A stretch of 36,178 bases of DNA from an uncultured Opitutia bacterium (GCA_903830425.1 CAIKTR010000090.1:1-36178); one strand, 5' to 3'. Positions 27,080 to 36,178 are shown, numbered from the stretch's first letter. Translations and numbers: made by a program. Notes: generated by a model from the sequence alone, not told the origin.

Positions 27080-30070
27080 CTATTTGCCGAGCAGGCCGTC
27101 GAGCAGGCCGCTGCGCTCCAGGGCGGAATTCAGCAGCGCCGTGCGGATGGCGTTGGTGTCCGGATTGCCCAGCGTGCCCCCGATCCGCAGCGGCACGGCA
27201 AAGGCCGCGTAACCCAGGCTGTCCTGCCGGGTCTCCAGCAGGCCCGCCCGCCGGATCAGGTCGCCGAGCTTCCCCCGCGCCCCCAGATTCAGCTGCAGGT
27301 CCAGCGGCTGGGCCAGCACCGGCACGCCGGCCACCTGGCGGATCTCGCCCGTCCCGCTCAGGCGCACCTCGGGGGAAATCAGGGAAAAATCCTTGAGCTG
27401 CAGGTTCAGCGCGGCATCCCGCGACGCCGTCACGCTCAGCTGGTCGAAGGGGATCTCGGCGAAGCTCCGCGCGATCTCGGACAGGATCTTCGCCTTGTTG
27501 ACGTAGTCGTCGGGCACCACCCCCAGAAATCCGGCGATCGCAGTCACCCGGGACTGGGTCCGCTGAATGCGGTCGGTCAGGTCCGCCGCGAGCAGCCGGA
27601 GAATTCCGCCCTTGCTCGTGATGAGCACGTCGCCCCGGGCCCGGTCCGCGAGGTCAGGCAGGGTGCGGCCCGTGGCCGCGAACCGGCTCAGGACGTTGAT
27701 GCGGGCCTCCACCGCCGGCGGCTTGGTGGGCTCGATGGCCCGGAACGCCGGCGCAGTCGCGAAATTCGTGAGGGCCAGTTCCGCGTTGAGGGTGTAGGGC
27801 TCCGTCGCCGCCGGGCGGAAGGACACCTCGCCGGCCATCCGCACGGCGCTGTCGGCGTCAAACCCGCCCCGGACGTCAACCAGCTTGGCCGACCCGGCGT
27901 CCAGACGGAGCACGCCGGTCACCTCTGTGACCTGAAACTGGCCGCTCGCCACGATCTTCTTGAAGGCCAGCGCGACCTGGCCGCTCAGGCCCGCCCAGTA
28001 GGGCGCGGCCACCGCCGGCGCCCCCGCCCCGCCCTCCGCAGGCGCGGGGGTCGCAGCCCCGCCGAGCGCCCCGGCGAGGAGTTGCGCATCTTCCACGGCG
28101 AGAAAGTCGCTCGTCAGGCGGGCATCGAGCACGAGCTGCCCCGGGACCGCCGTCGCCGTGCCGGCCAGGGTGAGGTCGGACTGGCGCTGCTCGTGCTCCA
28201 GACGCAGCGGGGCGTTGAACGTGATCTTGCCGTCCGGCTCCCGGTCCAGGCGCAGTTCGGCGGTGACCGCCGGCAGATGGGCCGCCGCGGCCGACGCGAG
28301 GTTCCGGAGGGACAGCCGGAGCTGGACCGACTGACGTTCCGCGAGGCTCGCGGCGAAATCACCCTGCCCCTCGCCCGCCGTGAGCACGGTGGCGCCCAGC
28401 AGGGCCGGCTGGGCCAGCAGCGCGGGCAGCTGGCCGCTCCATTTGCCCGCCACCTTGATGGACTGCTGCGGACCGGCGAGCCGGCCGACCTTGCCCTCGA
28501 CCGTGAGCAGCGTGTTTCCATTGCGCCGGGCGACGAGGGGCGCGAGCACGACCTGCCAGCCTTGCGGGGTGTAGTCGGCCGCGAGGTCGAGCGAGAGATC
28601 GAGGGGGGTCAGCACCGCCGGCCCACCGACCCGCGACACCGCGAGCTGACCGACGGTGAGCGGGCCCTTGGCGCGGAGCGCAAACCCGCCCTGCCGGGCG
28701 CCGGCGGCAAACTCCCCCTGCAGGTCGGACCCCGCCGCGCGGTAGCCGGCCTTCGCCAGCAGCGGGTTCACCCAGGCCAGGGGCAGGCCTTGGATCACGA
28801 TCCCCAGCAAATCCTTCGCCGGGTCTGCCACGTTGAGGTCGCCCTTAAGATTGAATTCGAAGGCCTGCAGGGCCTGGATCGTCGCAACGGGACGGGCGCC
28901 GGCCACCGTGACCGCCAGCCGGTCCACGCGGGTGGCTCCGGCGCGCTGCGCGACGTCAAACTCCGCGTCGAGCTGAATGGTGCCCAGACCGGAGAGCTGG
29001 TCATTGACCACCTGGAGGCGGTCCACGCTGCCCTTCAGCCGCCCGCTGGCATGGAGTTCGGAGAAGGCCGTGTCGGTATCGAACCGCCCCTCGCCCACCG
29101 CCTCGAAGGCCGGGAGTTCGCGGCCGAGGGAAAACGGCGCCAGGTCGCCGTCGCGCATGTCGAGCCGCCAATTGCCGCCGAGGTGATTCGCCCCGGCCGG
29201 GTAGCTCGTCTCGAGCGCGGCCAGCTGCTTCGCCCCCGTGGTCAGGGTCACGGCATAGTTCTCGCCCAGCCCGGTGCGGGCGGCGGCCAGATCGACCGCG
29301 AGCTTCACTCCGGCGGGAAACTTGGGCCCCTGCGCCTCGGCGACGGTGGCGACCACCAGCCGGCTGAGCGTGCGCGGCGTGTCCATCACGACCCCCAGGG
29401 TCCCGCGAATGGTGAGCACTTGGACGGCGAGGTTGGGCCCGGCGAAGGTCACGGTGGCGGTGTAGTCGAACCCGCCGGGCTGGCCCGCGGCCAGGCGGCC
29501 GCCGGTGAGGGTGACCTTCGCCCGGGCCGCCGGCCGGCCCGGCACGACAGGCAGGAGCACCTCGCCCGCGAGGTCGACGCCGTCGAGGGCAAAGTCGACC
29601 GGCAGCCGTAAGTGCTGGAAAATTCCCGCAAACACCGCGGGAGGCACGAGTGCCACTGCGCCGGGGGCCTCATCGGCCCAGGCCGTCGTCAGCAGGGAGA
29701 CCTCCTGGGACCGCGCCGGCGGCCGCGCCGTGAGCGCCGGGGCCGACGTCAGGTCCAGCGTCCAGCCGTGCGCCACCAGACGTCGGATCAGCAGTTGGTC
29801 ACGGAAGGCCAGCGCGACCACGGGAACGTCCAACTCGGCCGCGGGCAGCGTGAGCCGGGCCCCGCCGCGCACCACGCGAACGTCTTGAACCTGGATGCGC
29901 TGCAGGCCGGCCGACACTCGGCCGATCGAGACCTCCAGCCCCGGCCGCCCGGCGAGCGCGCGACGGGCGACCCAGGTCTGGAGCGCGGGATGGAACGCCG
30001 CCCCCACGGCCAGTAGGAGGAGTACCGCCAGCAACCCGGTGCCGAGAAGGAGCACGCGACCGAATTTCAT
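27080..30070 (-). CDS. AsmA-like (AsmA/TamB/YhdP group) envelope protein
   Basis: This 996-residue protein has one N-terminal membrane anchor (residues about 5-26, LLLGTGLLAVLLLLAVGAAF) and a long periplasmic part rich in short beta strands. The beginning (PGLEVSIGRVSAGLQRIQVQDVRV) and the end match AsmA-like proteins: FDQLSVTASRDAALNLQLKD, then SPEVRLSGTGEIRQ, and PLRIGGTLGNPDT. Proteins of this superfamily form long hydrophobic grooves and are implicated in moving phospholipids to the outer membrane. A linker APAEGGAGAPA around 680 separates two halves. It follows the efflux tolC gene by 93 bases with a strong hairpin between, so it is probably a separate unit. Exact subfamily and role are not determined. 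Confidence 0.75.
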   Translation of the reverse strand: MKFGRVLLLGTGLLAVLLLLAVGAAFHPALQTWVARRALAGRPGLEVSIGRVSAGLQRIQVQDVRVVRGGARLTLPAAELDVPVVALAFRDQLLIRRLVAHGWTLDLTSAPALTARPPARSQEVSLLTTAWADEAPGAVALVPPAVFAGIFQHLRLPVDFALDGVDLAGEVLLPVVPGRPAARAKVTLTGGRLAAGQPGGFDYTATVTFAGPNLAVQVLTIRGTLGVVMDTPRTLSRLVVATVAEAQGPKFPAGVKLAVDLAAARTGLGENYAVTLTTGAKQLAALETSYPAGANHLGGNWRLDMRDGDLAPFSLGRELPAFEAVGEGRFDTDTAFSELHASGRLKGSVDRLQVVNDQLSGLGTIQLDAEFDVAQRAGATRVDRLAVTVAGARPVATIQALQAFEFNLKGDLNVADPAKDLLGIVIQGLPLAWVNPLLAKAGYRAAGSDLQGEFAAGARQGGFALRAKGPLTVGQLAVSRVGGPAVLTPLDLSLDLAADYTPQGWQVVLAPLVARRNGNTLLTVEGKVGRLAGPQQSIKVAGKWSGQLPALLAQPALLGATVLTAGEGQGDFAASLAERQSVQLRLSLRNLASAAAAHLPAVTAELRLDREPDGKITFNAPLRLEHEQRQSDLTLAGTATAVPGQLVLDARLTSDFLAVEDAQLLAGALGGAATPAPAEGGAGAPAVAAPYWAGLSGQVALAFKKIVASGQFQVTEVTGVLRLDAGSAKLVDVRGGFDADSAVRMAGEVSFRPAATEPYTLNAELALTNFATAPAFRAIEPTKPPAVEARINVLSRFAATGRTLPDLADRARGDVLITSKGGILRLLAADLTDRIQRTQSRVTAIAGFLGVVPDDYVNKAKILSEIARSFAEIPFDQLSVTASRDAALNLQLKDFSLISPEVRLSGTGEIRQVAGVPVLAQPLDLQLNLGARGKLGDLIRRAGLLETRQDSLGYAAFAVPLRIGGTLGNPDTNAIRTALLNSALERSGLLDGLLGK

Positions 30071-30109
30071 GCGCAGGGGAAGGACACGGCAAATTCGCCC
30101 AAGTTGCGA

Positions 30110-30144
30110 GCCCGCGGTGGACCCTCCGCCAGGCCGCCGCGGGC
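30110..30144 (-). terminator. GC-rich hairpin between the efflux tolC gene and the AsmA-like gene
   Basis: On the minus strand GCCCGCGG (complement of 30137-30144) pairs perfectly with CCGCGGGC (complement of 30110-30117). After one mismatch two further G-C pairs extend the stem, leaving a 13-base loop. This is the most stable simple hairpin I found in the gaps. It lies 20 bases after the tolC stop. There is no following T run, so it would be an atypical terminator or an RNA 3'-end stabiliser. Confidence 0.4.
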
Positions 30145-30163
30145 ACCGTCGCCGGCAACCGGT

Positions 30164-31498
30164 TTAGTTGGCCACCCACTCGTCCGCCTGCCCCATCGCC
30201 TTGCGCAGGGTGGCGGTCGCGAGATTGTAGGAATAATAGGCCTGCAGTTGGTTGGTGCGGGCGGTGGTCAGGTCGACCTGCGCCTGCAGGACGTCGAGCT
30301 GCGTGGCCGTGCCGGCGTCGTAGCGCGCCGTGGCCAGGCGGACCGATTCCTCGGCCTGGGTCACCACCATTTTCGAGGCATCGGCCAGTTCCGTGGCCTG
30401 CTGCCAGGACGAGAAGGCCCGGCGCACCTCGACCTCGACGCTCAGCCCGGCCTCGGTCAGCGAGAGCCGCGTCTGGTCCAGCACCGAGCGCGCCTGCGCG
30501 ACGCGGCCGGCCGTGGCGCGGCCGTCAAAGATGGCCCAGTTCGACTGCAGGCCCACCAGCCAGCCCTCGCGCGAGTCGCCCCACTCGTTGGTGAGGCCCT
30601 TGCGCAGCTGCCAGCCGCCGAAGGCCTGGAGATTCGGATAATAGGCGGACCGGGCGGCCGTGACCGACTCCTCGCGGGCGGCGGCCAGCTTCGCGAGGCG
30701 CTGCAGGTCGGGGCGGTTGGCCTGGGCGGCGTCGAACGACGACTGCAGGTCGAACGTCGCCGGCGTGTAGTCGAGGGTGCCGGCAAACGTCGGGGCCTGG
30801 GTCGAGACCAGGTGGTCCGAGGCCAGCCCGAGCGCGAGGCGGAACGACTCGATCGCGAGCCGGAAATCGTTGCGGGCGGTGATCAGCGGCACCTGGGCGT
30901 TGGCCACGGCCACCTCCGCGCGGAGCTTCTCGAAGGACGAGACGGTGCCGGCCTCAAACCGGTTGGTGACGTTCTTCAACTGCTGCCGGAGCAGCTCGAG
31001 GTTTTTCTCCTGCACGGTGATCTTCTCGCGCGCCAGCAGGGCGCCGTAGTAGGCGGTGCGGACCCCGAGGAGCGCCTCGTTGATGACCGCCTTGAGCTCG
31101 AGCAGGGCGGCCTCCCGGGCGAGCTCGGAGCCCTTGACGGCGGCAGTCACGCCCCCGCCGGCGTAGAGGGTCTGGGTGGCGGTGAGGCTGAGGGCCCAGA
31201 AACGGTCGCTCGCCGGCGCCGACGAGGCGATCTCGGTGGCGTTGCGCTGGTAGGATCCGGTGGCGGCGACGGTGGGGATTTCCTTCGCCGCGACCTCGAT
31301 CACGACGCCCTCCTGCTGCTTGATCCGCTCGCGCGCCTGGCGGATCGCGAAGTTGTGCTGCAGGGCGAGGCCCAGCGCGGTTTTCAGGTCGACCGGCTCG
31401 GGCAGCGTGAATTCCGGCGCGGACGTCGCCGACCACGCCGAGAGGGTCAGCCCGGCCAGGAGCAGCGCACAGGCAGAGGAACGAAGGGAGGTTTTCAT
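30164..31498 (-). CDS. TolC family outer-membrane efflux channel
   Basis: The 444-residue outer-membrane factor has a signal peptide (about 1-26, SACALLLAGLTLSAWSATSA) and two tandem OEP repeats. The first repeat begins LKTALGLALQHNFAIRQARE. The second begins near NRPDLQRLAKLAAAREESV, with the typical NRPDL motif and YYPNLQAFGGWQL. The C-terminal coiled segment GTATQLDVLQAQVDLTTARTN is also a hallmark. Three such subunits form the outer-membrane and periplasmic tunnel for the RND pump. The ATG overlaps the stop of the RND gene (ATGA, 31495-31498), which ties it to this pump. A hairpin follows the stop codon. Confidence 0.93.
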   Translation of the reverse strand: MKTSLRSSACALLLAGLTLSAWSATSAPEFTLPEPVDLKTALGLALQHNFAIRQARERIKQQEGVVIEVAAKEIPTVAATGSYQRNATEIASSAPASDRFWALSLTATQTLYAGGGVTAAVKGSELAREAALLELKAVINEALLGVRTAYYGALLAREKITVQEKNLELLRQQLKNVTNRFEAGTVSSFEKLRAEVAVANAQVPLITARNDFRLAIESFRLALGLASDHLVSTQAPTFAGTLDYTPATFDLQSSFDAAQANRPDLQRLAKLAAAREESVTAARSAYYPNLQAFGGWQLRKGLTNEWGDSREGWLVGLQSNWAIFDGRATAGRVAQARSVLDQTRLSLTEAGLSVEVEVRRAFSSWQQATELADASKMVVTQAEESVRLATARYDAGTATQLDVLQAQVDLTTARTNQLQAYYSYNLATATLRKAMGQADEWVAN

Positions 31499-34400
31499 AC
31501 GGGGAAAGAGCTGGGGTTCAAGGGGGCGGCGGTCGCCAGGCGTTCCTGGCTGTAGTCCCGGCCGATCAGCATGTAGACGGCCGGCACCACGAAGAGGGTG
31601 AACAGGGTGCCCACCGACATGCCGGTGGCGATGACGATGCCCATGTTGAAGCGGCTGGCCGCGCCCGCCCCGGTGGCGAGGATGAGCGGCACCACGCCAA
31701 ACACCATCGCGGCGGTGGTCATGAGGATCGGGCGGAGCCGGACGCTGGCGGCGTGGTCGATCGCGGCGCGCTTGGCCATGCCCGCCTCCTGGAGCCGGTT
31801 CGCGAACTGCACGATCAGGATGCCGTGCTTGCTGATCAGGCCGACGAGGGTGATGAAACCGACCTCGGTGTAGATGTTGATGGAGGCCGCGCCGAGAAAC
31901 AGGAAGGCCAGCGCGCCCACCAGCGTCATCGGCACGCTGCCGAGCAGGATGATGAACGGGTCGCGGAAGCTCTCAAACTGGGCCGCGAGGACGAGGAAGA
32001 TGATGATCGCCCCGAAGACAAACGCCACCAGCAGGGAGCTGCCCTCCTGGACGTACTGCCGGGACTGCCCGGCGTGGTCCACGCTGTACCCCTGCGGGAG
32101 CGAGCGCTTGGCCTGGGCGTCGAAGAAGTCCAGGGCCTGCCCCAGCGAGACGCCCTGCCGCGGCACCGCCGAGATCGTCGCCGAGTTCAGCTGCTGGAAG
32201 TGCTTCAGCGACTGCGGCTGCACCTTGTATTTCACCGAGGCAAAGGTCGACAGGGGGACCAGCTTGCCGGCGCCCCCGCTGACGTAGTAGTCGCCCAGCT
32301 GGTCCGGGTTGAGCCGGGAGGACCGCTCCACCTGCGGGATCACCTTGTAGCTGTTGCCCTGGATGTTGAAGTAGTTCACGTAGCCGCCGCCCAGCAGCGA
32401 GCCCACGTCGGCGGCGACCTGCTGCATGTTCACGCCCAGGTCGGCGGCCTTGTTGCGGTCGATCACGATGTCGCCGCGCAGCTGGTCGAACTTGAGGTCG
32501 CTGTCGGCGAAATAGAACAGGCCGCTCTGGTTGGCGCGGAGGACGAGGTCGTCCGCCACCTCGGCCATCCGCTCCGGCGCATCGGTGGAGACAATGACAT
32601 ACTGCACGGCGGGCCCGCTGCCGCCGCCGGGCAGCGGGGGCTTGAGGAACGCGAAGGTCTTCAGGCCGGCGACCGTGTTGAGCTGCGCGGTGACGTCGGG
32701 CAGCACCTCCAGCGTGCTGCGCTTGCGCGTGGGATCACCCCAGGGCTTGAACACCATGCCGTTGATCGAGCTGTTGCCCGCGGGATAGCCGACGATCTGG
32801 AAGATGTTCGCCGTCTCCGGATAGCTGCGGAAAATCTTGGCGTTTTCGTCGGTGTGCCGCGACGTCTGGTCGATGTTGGCATTGGGCGCCGCGGTGGAAA
32901 TCGCGAGAATGATGCCCTGGTCCTCGTCCGGCGCCAGCTCGTGCTTCGTCAGCGACCAGAACGGGTAGATCATCAGGATCGACACCACCGGGATGACCAG
33001 CAGCACCGGCCAGGTTTCCATCGAGCGGTCGAGGAAGTGTTCGTACCACGCGGCGAGCTTGCCGAATTGGACGTCCAAGTAGTGCGCAAAGCCCCGCTTG
33101 GTCGTGCTGTGCTTGAGCAGCTTCGAGCACATCATCGGCGAGAGCGTGAGCGCCACGATGCCGGAAATGATGACGGCGCCGACCAGGGTGAAGGCGAACT
33201 CGCGGAAGAGCGTGCCGGTGAGGCCGCCCTGGAAGCCGATCGGGGCGTAGACCGCCGCGAGCGTGATCGTCATGGCGACGACCGGCCCGCCCAGCTCACG
33301 CGCCCCGCGCAGGCTGGCCTCCATTGGCGACAACCCCTCCTCAATATGCCGGTGGATGTTCTCCACCACGACAATCGCGTCATCGACCACCAGGCCGATG
33401 GCCAGCACCATCGCCAGCAGCGTGAGCAGGTTGATGGTGAAGCCCATGACCAGCATGAGGAAGCCTGCGCCCACCAGCGAGAGCGGCATCGCCACCAGCG
33501 GGATGACCACCGAGCGCATCGAGCCGAGGAAGAGGAAAATCACCACGATCACGATGACCAGCGCCTCGATCAGCGTGTCGACCACCTCGTGGATCGCGCC
33601 GTTGATGTAGGCCGTGGCGTCGTAGGGAATGCTCACCTTCAGCCCTGCGGGCAGCTGGGCGATGATCTCGGGCACCACCGCCCGCACGTCGCGGATGACG
33701 GTCAGCGCGTTCGCATTGGGCAGCACGTTGATCCCGACGAAGGTCGCGTCCTGGCCGCCGTAGTGGACCACGCTGTCGTAGCTCTCCGCGCCCAGCACCA
33801 CGTCCGCCACGTCCTTCAGCCGGATGACCGCGCCGTCCTGCTGGCGGATCACGAGCTGCTTGAAGTCCTCGACGGTGTGCAGGTCGGTCGCGGCGTTCAG
33901 GTTGACCGAGATCATCGAGCCCTTGGTCGCGCCGACTGCGGCGAGCGAATTGTTGGCCGCCAGCGCGGCGCGGACCTGGGCGGGGCTCAGGCCGTACGCG
34001 GCGAGCTGGTCCGTCTTGAGCCAGATGCGCATCGCAAAGGTGCGGCCGCCGAGGATCTGGGCGCTCTGCACGCCATCCACGGCCGCCAGCTTGGGCTGCA
34101 CGACCCGCGTGAGGTAGTCGGTGATCTGGTTGGAATCCAGCTCCGTGCTGTAGAAGCTCAGGTACATGGACGCCGTGGTCTCGCCCACCTGCACGTCGAT
34201 CGTCGGGTCAAACGCCTCCGCCGGCAGCTGGTTGCGCACCTTGTTGACCTTCGAGGTGATCTGCGTGAGCGCCGCGTTCGGGTCGTAGTTGAGCTTCAGG
34301 TGGGCCGTGATCGTGCTGACGCTCGGCACGCTGCTCGACTCAAGGTAGTCGATGCCCTCCGCGCTCGCGATCTGCTTTTCCAGGGGCGAGGTGATGAAGC

Positions 34401-34581
34401 CCTGGATGAGGTCGGCGCTGGCGCCGGTGTAGATCGTGGTCACCGTCACGAGCGCGCTGTTGCTGACGGGATACTGGCGGACGTTGAGCAGCGTGAACGA
34501 GCGCCAGCCCACGAGGAGGATGAGCAGGCTGACGACCGTCGCCAGGACCGGCCGTTTGATGAAGACTTCCGTGAAATTCAT
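31495..34581 (-). CDS. RND multidrug efflux transporter, inner-membrane pump (AcrB/HAE1 type)
   Basis: The 1028-residue proton-driven pump starts MNFTEVFIKRPVLATVVSLL, the canonical HAE1 N-terminus. The proton-relay aspartates are Asp400 and Asp401 in AIGLVVDDAIVVVENIHRH (transmembrane segment 4). The duplicated porter domains and the second transmembrane bundle (FGAIIIFLVLAAQFESFRDP, then YTEVGFITLVGLISKHGIL with the TM10 lysine) are complete. The length matches AcrB/MexB relatives. It exports hydrophobic or amphiphilic compounds through the adaptor and TolC encoded beside it. The adaptor gene ends 10 bases upstream and tolC overlaps downstream, so the three are one operon. The substrate cannot be predicted. 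Confidence 0.96.
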   Translation of the reverse strand: MNFTEVFIKRPVLATVVSLLILLVGWRSFTLLNVRQYPVSNSALVTVTTIYTGASADLIQGFITSPLEKQIASAEGIDYLESSSVPSVSTITAHLKLNYDPNAALTQITSKVNKVRNQLPAEAFDPTIDVQVGETTASMYLSFYSTELDSNQITDYLTRVVQPKLAAVDGVQSAQILGGRTFAMRIWLKTDQLAAYGLSPAQVRAALAANNSLAAVGATKGSMISVNLNAATDLHTVEDFKQLVIRQQDGAVIRLKDVADVVLGAESYDSVVHYGGQDATFVGINVLPNANALTVIRDVRAVVPEIIAQLPAGLKVSIPYDATAYINGAIHEVVDTLIEALVIVIVVIFLFLGSMRSVVIPLVAMPLSLVGAGFLMLVMGFTINLLTLLAMVLAIGLVVDDAIVVVENIHRHIEEGLSPMEASLRGARELGGPVVAMTITLAAVYAPIGFQGGLTGTLFREFAFTLVGAVIISGIVALTLSPMMCSKLLKHSTTKRGFAHYLDVQFGKLAAWYEHFLDRSMETWPVLLVIPVVSILMIYPFWSLTKHELAPDEDQGIILAISTAAPNANIDQTSRHTDENAKIFRSYPETANIFQIVGYPAGNSSINGMVFKPWGDPTRKRSTLEVLPDVTAQLNTVAGLKTFAFLKPPLPGGGSGPAVQYVIVSTDAPERMAEVADDLVLRANQSGLFYFADSDLKFDQLRGDIVIDRNKAADLGVNMQQVAADVGSLLGGGYVNYFNIQGNSYKVIPQVERSSRLNPDQLGDYYVSGGAGKLVPLSTFASVKYKVQPQSLKHFQQLNSATISAVPRQGVSLGQALDFFDAQAKRSLPQGYSVDHAGQSRQYVQEGSSLLVAFVFGAIIIFLVLAAQFESFRDPFIILLGSVPMTLVGALAFLFLGAASINIYTEVGFITLVGLISKHGILIVQFANRLQEAGMAKRAAIDHAASVRLRPILMTTAAMVFGVVPLILATGAGAASRFNMGIVIATGMSVGTLFTLFVVPAVYMLIGRDYSQERLATAAPLNPSSFPV

Positions 34582-34591
34582 GGGCAGCGGC

Positions 34592-35731
34592 TCAGGTGTT
34601 GGGCAGATTGGGCCGCAGGCTGTTGGTCTGCTCGACGGTGTTGTTGAGCTGCACGCTGGAGCCGTTGCGGAGCTTCAGCTGGCCGGCGGTGACCACCTCG
34701 TCACCGGCGTTCACGCCCTTGAGCACCGCCACCTGGTCGCCCCGCTGGCTGCCGAGCTGGACGAACTGCTGGCGCACCACCAGCACAGGCTGGCCGCTGG
34801 CGTCGCGGCCCTTGTTTTCCACGACATAGACGGAGTTGCCGTAGGGGTTGTAGCTGATCGCGGTCAGCGGCAGGGTGACGAGCTTGTCCTGCCGGGGCAG
34901 GACGACGTCGAGCGCGGCGAACATGCCCGGGCGGAGGCGCTCGTCCTGGTTGCGGACCGTGGCCTGCACCAGGAGATTGCGGCTCGTCTCCTCGACCTTC
35001 GGGTTGATCGCGGTGATCTCGCCCGCAAAGACCACCCCGGGATAGGCGTCGACGGTGATCTGGACGACCTGGCCGACCGTGAGGTGGGTGACGTCCTGCT
35101 GCGGCAGGTAGAAGTTGAAGAACAGCGGGTCCAGCGCCTGCAGGGTCACGATCGCGGTGCCGCCCTTGAGGAACTGGCCGAGGTTGATCTGGCGGATGCC
35201 GGTCCGGCCGGTGAAGGGCGCGCGGATGGTCTTCTTGGCAATCACGGCGCGGAGGGCGTCGGCGGTGGCGGCAGTCTGCCGCGCCTGCGCCTCGCCGAGA
35301 TCCAGTTCGGCCTGCGAGTTGGTATCCTTCGCCCGCAGCTCCTGGGCGCGCCGGAGGTTAATGCGGGCCAGGTCGGCGCCGGCCACGGCATTGGCGAGCT
35401 GGGCCCGCTCGGCCGAAACATCGAGCTGCACGAGCAACTCGCCCTGCTGGACCGGGGCCCCGGAGGCGAAGGCGATCTGGGTCACGGCCCCGTCGAGCTC
35501 GTTGGTCACCGTGATGCCCTCGGAGGCGGCAAAGCTGCCCACCGCATGCAGCCGGCGCTGCCAGATCTCCTCCGTGGCCTTGGTCGAGGAGACCACCGTG
35601 AGCGGCGGCTTCTGCTGCGACATCTTCGCAATGATGGCGCGGACGGTGAGGATTTTCCAGGCGGCGATCGCGCCGATCACGAGGAACACGCTGAGGGCCA
35701 TCCAGAGGGAACGCTTGGCTGTTAGGGTCAT
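34592..35731 (-). CDS. RND efflux periplasmic adaptor (membrane fusion protein)
   Basis: The 379-residue AcrA/MexA/HlyD-family protein has an N-terminal membrane anchor (about 8-25, LWMALSVFLVIGAIAAW). Lipoyl/barrel-sandwich halves flank a short coiled coil: LDGAVTQIAFASGAPVQQGE, and then after the hairpin IRAPFTGRTGIRQINLGQFL. A beta-barrel (DPLFFNFYLPQQDVTHLTVG) and membrane-proximal domain follow. It bridges the RND pump and TolC. The ATG at 35731 is chosen because it gives the anchor directly; the open frame extends upstream through the MarR gene but is not protein-like there. It lies 38 bases after the MarR stop. Confidence 0.93.
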   Translation of the reverse strand: MTLTAKRSLWMALSVFLVIGAIAAWKILTVRAIIAKMSQQKPPLTVVSSTKATEEIWQRRLHAVGSFAASEGITVTNELDGAVTQIAFASGAPVQQGELLVQLDVSAERAQLANAVAGADLARINLRRAQELRAKDTNSQAELDLGEAQARQTAATADALRAVIAKKTIRAPFTGRTGIRQINLGQFLKGGTAIVTLQALDPLFFNFYLPQQDVTHLTVGQVVQITVDAYPGVVFAGEITAINPKVEETSRNLLVQATVRNQDERLRPGMFAALDVVLPRQDKLVTLPLTAISYNPYGNSVYVVENKGRDASGQPVLVVRQQFVQLGSQRGDQVAVLKGVNAGDEVVTAGQLKLRNGSSVQLNNTVEQTNSLRPNLPNT

Positions 35732-35769
35732 GGGAAAAAGAGACAGGGGATCGGGTGGTGAAAAAGTGA

Positions 35770-36178
35770 TTAGGCGGGGGTCAGGACCGGCGCGGCCGGG
35801 CAAGCGGCCTCGGCCGGCTGCCAGGCCTCCGCGGCGCGCTCCGAGATCTTGGACAGCAGCCGGACCATTGTCTGGCGCTCCTCCTCGCTGAGCGGGGCCA
35901 GCAGCCACGCCATGCGCTGAAAGTGGGACGGCAAGATCTCGCCCAGCAACTGCTCGCCCTTGGACGTGAGCCGCACGGAGGACATCCGCCGGTCCGCCGG
36001 ATCCGGGGTGCGCGTCACGAGCCCGTCGCGCTCCAGTGAGTCCACCAGCCCCGTGATGGTGGCCCGGGTCACGCCCGTGCGATCCGCCAGTTCCGCCGGG
36101 CTGAGAGTCTGGCCGCAATTATGGTTGTTCCGACAGGCGCGCCAGAACGTCATCAGCACGCTGAAACGCCCTTGGGAA
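35770..36178 (-). CDS. MarR family transcriptional regulator, N-terminus cut by window end
   Basis: The frame stays open to the window edge, giving about 135 residues of a MarR-type winged helix protein. The visible part starts in the conserved SQGRFSVLM helix region (encoded by the last 30 or so bases). The recognition helix is in LADRTGVTRATITGLVDSLE, the wing is TPDPADRRMSSVRLTSKGEQ with the family DxxDRR motif, and a C-terminal dimerisation helix follows. An internal GTG at 36159 and ATG at 36153 fall inside the fold, so the true start lies beyond the window. MarR proteins usually repress adjacent efflux operons and release DNA on binding phenolic or other ligands. Position 38 bases before the adaptor suggests it is the first gene of, and the regulator of, this RND operon. 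Its operator is probably outside the window. Confidence 0.92.
   Translation of the reverse strand, partial: SQGRFSVLMTFWRACRNNHNCGQTLSPAELADRTGVTRATITGLVDSLERDGLVTRTPDPADRRMSSVRLTSKGEQLLGEILPSHFQRMAWLLAPLSEEERQTMVRLLSKISERAAEAWQPAEAACPAAPVLTPA

Noticed and set aside
31753-34647. Plus-strand open frame of about 960 codons opposite the RND pump
   Set aside because: It is an antisense artefact rich in His, Arg and Asp; the minus-strand RND gene is complete and canonical.
35732-35769. GAAAAAG appearing twice between marR and the adaptor gene, considered as a MarR operator
   Set aside because: It is a short direct repeat without dyad symmetry. MarR sites are usually palindromic, and the gap is inside the operon rather than at its promoter.

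Overview
The window is about 36 kb of very GC-rich DNA (roughly two thirds G+C by eye). It is packed with genes: no stretch without a gene exceeds about 230 bases. Gene content points to a Gram-negative bacterium of the Verrucomicrobiota, perhaps Opitutaceae-like. The pointers are an RND/TolC efflux operon and an AsmA-like protein (so an outer membrane), zwf followed by opcA, a GAF-fused type II/IV secretion ATPase, and an unusual SMC. The taxonomic call is inference from gene content, not a search. No rRNA, tRNA, CRISPR array, insertion sequence or phage gene was recognised.

Layout. 1-3660 (minus strand): a peroxiredoxin, aconitase AcnA and a STAS-domain anti-sigma antagonist cut by the window start. 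3661-3888 is a divergent regulatory gap with an inverted repeat. 3889-7695 (plus): tyrS, a cardiolipin synthase-like phospholipase D protein and a secreted SGNH hydrolase. 7726-10767 (minus): yraN, zwf, opcA, the latter two forming an oxidative pentose phosphate entry module. 10868-13048 (plus): a GAF-PilB/GspE ATPase. 13169-16972 (minus): smc.

From 17073 to the right end every gene is on the minus strand. In transcription order from the right these are: a MarR regulator (cut by the window end), an RND adaptor, an RND pump and a TolC channel, which form a tight multidrug-efflux operon; a large AsmA-like protein; a polyamine ABC transporter in the order potC-potD-potB-potA; a two-gene cassette of an OLD/AAA_21-like ATPase and a TOPRIM-like protein; an Aas-type acyltransferase/acyl-ACP synthetase; a GlcD-type FAD oxidase; and a GNAT acetyltransferase translationally coupled to it.

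Most of the window is housekeeping: TCA cycle, tRNA charging, phospholipids, pentose phosphate, chromosome segregation, efflux and polyamine uptake. The best candidate for an undescribed system is the ATPase/TOPRIM-like pair at 21309-22951. Its domain logic is like that of OLD/Gabija/PARIS-type anti-phage systems, but it matches none of them that I can name with confidence. Smaller curiosities are the GAF fusion on the secretion ATPase, a charged insertion in SMC, a degenerate second SGNH-like domain, and a 36-codon ORF bridging potD and potB with start/stop overlaps at both ends.
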